Assembly (NCBI GenBank): GCA_035708205.1
Contig: DASSSY010000004.1
Coordinates: forward strand, 248,001 to 312,000
Length of the DNA: 64,000 nt
Direction: 5' to 3'
From: DASSSY01 sp035708205
GTDB lineage: Bacteria; Bacteroidota; Bacteroidia; Chitinophagales; Chitinophagaceae
The position numbers and the translations under genes were made by a program. The notes beneath the pieces are model-generated. The model was given only the letters and a program-made list of their open reading frames with translations, did not search any database and was not told the DNA's origin. Of the stretch, positions 62,729-64,000 are shown one piece after another; position 1 is the first letter of the stretch; every line of letters starts with the position of its first letter.

Positions 62729-63823
62729 TCAGTTTAAAAATTCACTATTGGCAATGCTGAAATGTCCGGCCAATGCCTGTAAGCTTTGACGGACCTTAGG
62801 CACTAATGGAATGCCATGAACTTTACGTTGTTTTTCCGCCCGGCGTTCGGGGTCTCCCGGGATTAAGACTTCTTGATGCGCCGAAGCCGGTTGTGCCTCC
62901 CGGAACCGGCGGATCCATAAATCCATATTTTTCTTGAAATCGTCCGCCGGGCGGAAGGCGTCAATGCGCATGGCACCGAGAAAATGTCCCAAGCCTTTGC
63001 CGGGAGGATTCTGGGGCAGGGGAACGTATGCCGGGAATGGCGGGGCCCAGGGGCCATAGGCGGCACCGCTCAGCACTGCTGAAAAAATATCGACGATGCT
63101 GCCGAGGGCATATCCTTTATGGCTGCTATGCGCCCTGTCGCTGCCAAGAGGAAGCAAGGCCCCACCTTGTTGTAAGATTGCGGCATTTTTGGTAGGCTGC
63201 CCTTGGGCATCCTGCACCCAGCCTTCGGGCGCATCTTTTCCGGCACGTTGCAAAATCTCCAGTTTGCCGTTCGCTACGGTTGTAGTGGCCATATCCGCTA
63301 AGAAGGGAGGCTCTTCACCGGCGGGAATGGCCACCGCAATAGGGTTAGTGCCCAGCATTCTTTCTTTTGCAAAGGTAGGGGCAACCAAAGCGCTGGCATT
63401 GGTCATGGCAAGGCCAATCATGTCGTTTGGCAGGGCCATTTTAGCATGAGCACCTGCAATGCCGAAATGATTGCTGTTTTGAACGGCCACCCAACCCGTG
63501 CCGGCCGTTTGAGCCTTGTTTATGGCCAGCTTCATGGCAAAAGGCGCAACCACCAAGCCCAGGCCGGCATCACCGTCAACGGTTGCCGTGGAAGGACTTT
63601 CATGGATAATTTTAATTTCTGGCCGGGGATTGATACGCCCGGCTTCCCAAAGCCTGGCATAGCCCTCTAAACGTGCCACGCCATGGCTGTCTATCCCCGA
63701 CAGGTCGGCGGCAAGCAGTACATCGGCGGCCTGAAAGGCATCCTGGCCGGAGCAGCCCATTTTCATAAAAACGGATTGGGTAAATTGAAATAATTCGGTG
63801 TAATCCACAAAGTGATTTTCCAT
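62729..63823 (-). CDS. Ldh/MDH2-family NAD(P)-dependent malate/lactate-type dehydrogenase
   Basis: 364 residues of the Ldh_2 fold, unrelated to classical LDH. VLLAADLSGIDSHGVARLEGYARL and TATVDGDAGLGLVVAP mark the N-terminal part. NSNHFGIAGAHAKMAL contains the conserved catalytic-site His. LGTNPIAVAIPAGEEPPFLADMATT is the cofactor-side block, and the SHKGYALGSIVDI strand follows (longer runs shortened). Members oxidise malate, sulfolactate, ureidoglycolate or related 2-hydroxyacids. The substrate is not determinable here. A TATCTTTG box lies 4 bases upstream of the ATG. Confidence 0.92.
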   Translation of the reverse strand: MENHFVDYTELFQFTQSVFMKMGCSGQDAFQAADVLLAADLSGIDSHGVARLEGYARLWEAGRINPRPEIKIIHESPSTATVDGDAGLGLVVAPFAMKLAINKAQTAGTGWVAVQNSNHFGIAGAHAKMALPNDMIGLAMTNASALVAPTFAKERMLGTNPIAVAIPAGEEPPFLADMATTTVANGKLEILQRAGKDAPEGWVQDAQGQPTKNAAILQQGGALLPLGSDRAHSSHKGYALGSIVDIFSAVLSGAAYGPWAPPFPAYVPLPQNPPGKGLGHFLGAMRIDAFRPADDFKKNMDLWIRRFREAQPASAHQEVLIPGDPERRAEKQRKVHGIPLVPKVRQSLQALAGHFSIANSEFLN

Positions 63824-63827
63824 GTCG

Positions 63828-63835
63828 CAAAGATA
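63828..63835 (-). promoter_or_regulatory. -7 box immediately ahead of the Ldh gene
   Basis: On the minus strand, TATCTTTG is followed by CGAC and the start codon, so transcription would begin close to the ATG (leaderless or nearly so). No convincing -33 TTTG is seen. Confidence 0.4.
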
Positions 63836-63946
63836 ACGTACGGGATCGGTTCCGGCATGATATCCTAAGGATCTCTTTTGAAATATTTTAACCGAATTTA
63901 ATTTCTATTTTAGCATAAGAGGGCGCTGCATTCCGGCGATTAAAAT

Positions 63947-63954
63947 TACTTTTG
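63947..63954 (+). promoter_or_regulatory. -7 box for the gene entering at the right edge
   Basis: TACTTTTG fits the Bacteroidetes -7 consensus and lies 19 bases before the ATG at 63974. The -33 element is unclear. Confidence 0.4.
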
Positions 63955-63973
63955 CCGGTTAGAAAACACCACC

Positions 63974-64000
63974 ATGAACCGTCACCAGCTTTATTCTGCT
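63974..64000 (+). CDS. Start of a plus-strand gene cut by the window edge
   Basis: Only nine codons (MNRHQLYSA) are present, after a plausible promoter box. The product cannot be told from this. It diverges from the Ldh gene. Confidence 0.4.

Overview
The window looks like a chromosomal segment of a Bacteroidota bacterium, most likely of the Chitinophagaceae type. This is inferred from gene families and signals, since there is no rRNA to confirm it. The pointers are an alternative complex III (Act) plus cytochrome oxidase cluster in Bacteroidetes order, a type IX secretion C-terminal domain, DUF6089 and DUF6580 proteins, a four-helix-bundle gene of the 23S intervening-sequence family, a coaX / outer-membrane protein / lptC row, and several TAnnTTTG promoter boxes with few Shine-Dalgarno sequences. 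Most of the window is housekeeping and well packed. No tRNA, rRNA, CRISPR array or intact insertion sequence was seen.

Layout. 0-8.8 kb: the tail of a membrane protein, a PaaI-type thioesterase, a DUF6089 outer-membrane protein, a HerA-like ATPase, smc and tilS. 9-20.8 kb: one long aerobic respiratory operon, actABCDEF then coxB and coxA, closed by a good intrinsic terminator. In it, quinol electrons pass through ActB/C/F and the haem subunits ActA/E to the Cu-A and haem-copper centres of the oxidase. 20.9-23.4 kb: a stand-alone small protein, a phosphohexomutase and an XRE regulator, with strong terminators after the first two.

23.4-28.6 kb is the least ordinary stretch. About 1.5 kb without a convincing gene is followed by three secreted proteins, the last with a T9SS sorting domain. 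28.7-33.2 kb is the most interesting block: a predicted GNAT-fold (LuxI/FeeM-like) acyltransferase, a SAM methyltransferase, a 7TMR-DISM sensor histidine kinase and a single-domain response regulator, closed by a perfect 20-bp stem terminator. I propose it as a candidate undescribed signal synthesis and sensing module.

33.2-50 kb is mainly minus strand: a transketolase half, lgt, yajQ, DUF445, a cyclophilin, a lipoprotein, carbonic anhydrase, a repeat-flanked four-helix-bundle gene, mtaB, DUF6580, lptC, an outer-membrane barrel, coaX and a LON-domain protein. Then come a clearly decayed GT39-type glycosyltransferase pseudogene and an S9 peptidase. On the plus strand follow an SDR oxidoreductase, rpmH-rnpA-yidD with a membrane protein, a histidine/aromatic ammonia-lyase and a PafA-like phosphatase. 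55.5-64 kb holds a REP-like inverted-repeat element, the B12-dependent ribonucleotide reductase nrdJ, a coiled-coil lipoprotein, a TauE/SafE permease, a perfect 25-bp inverted repeat, a small secreted protein, folP and an Ldh/MDH2 oxidoreductase. The window ends inside a new plus-strand gene.
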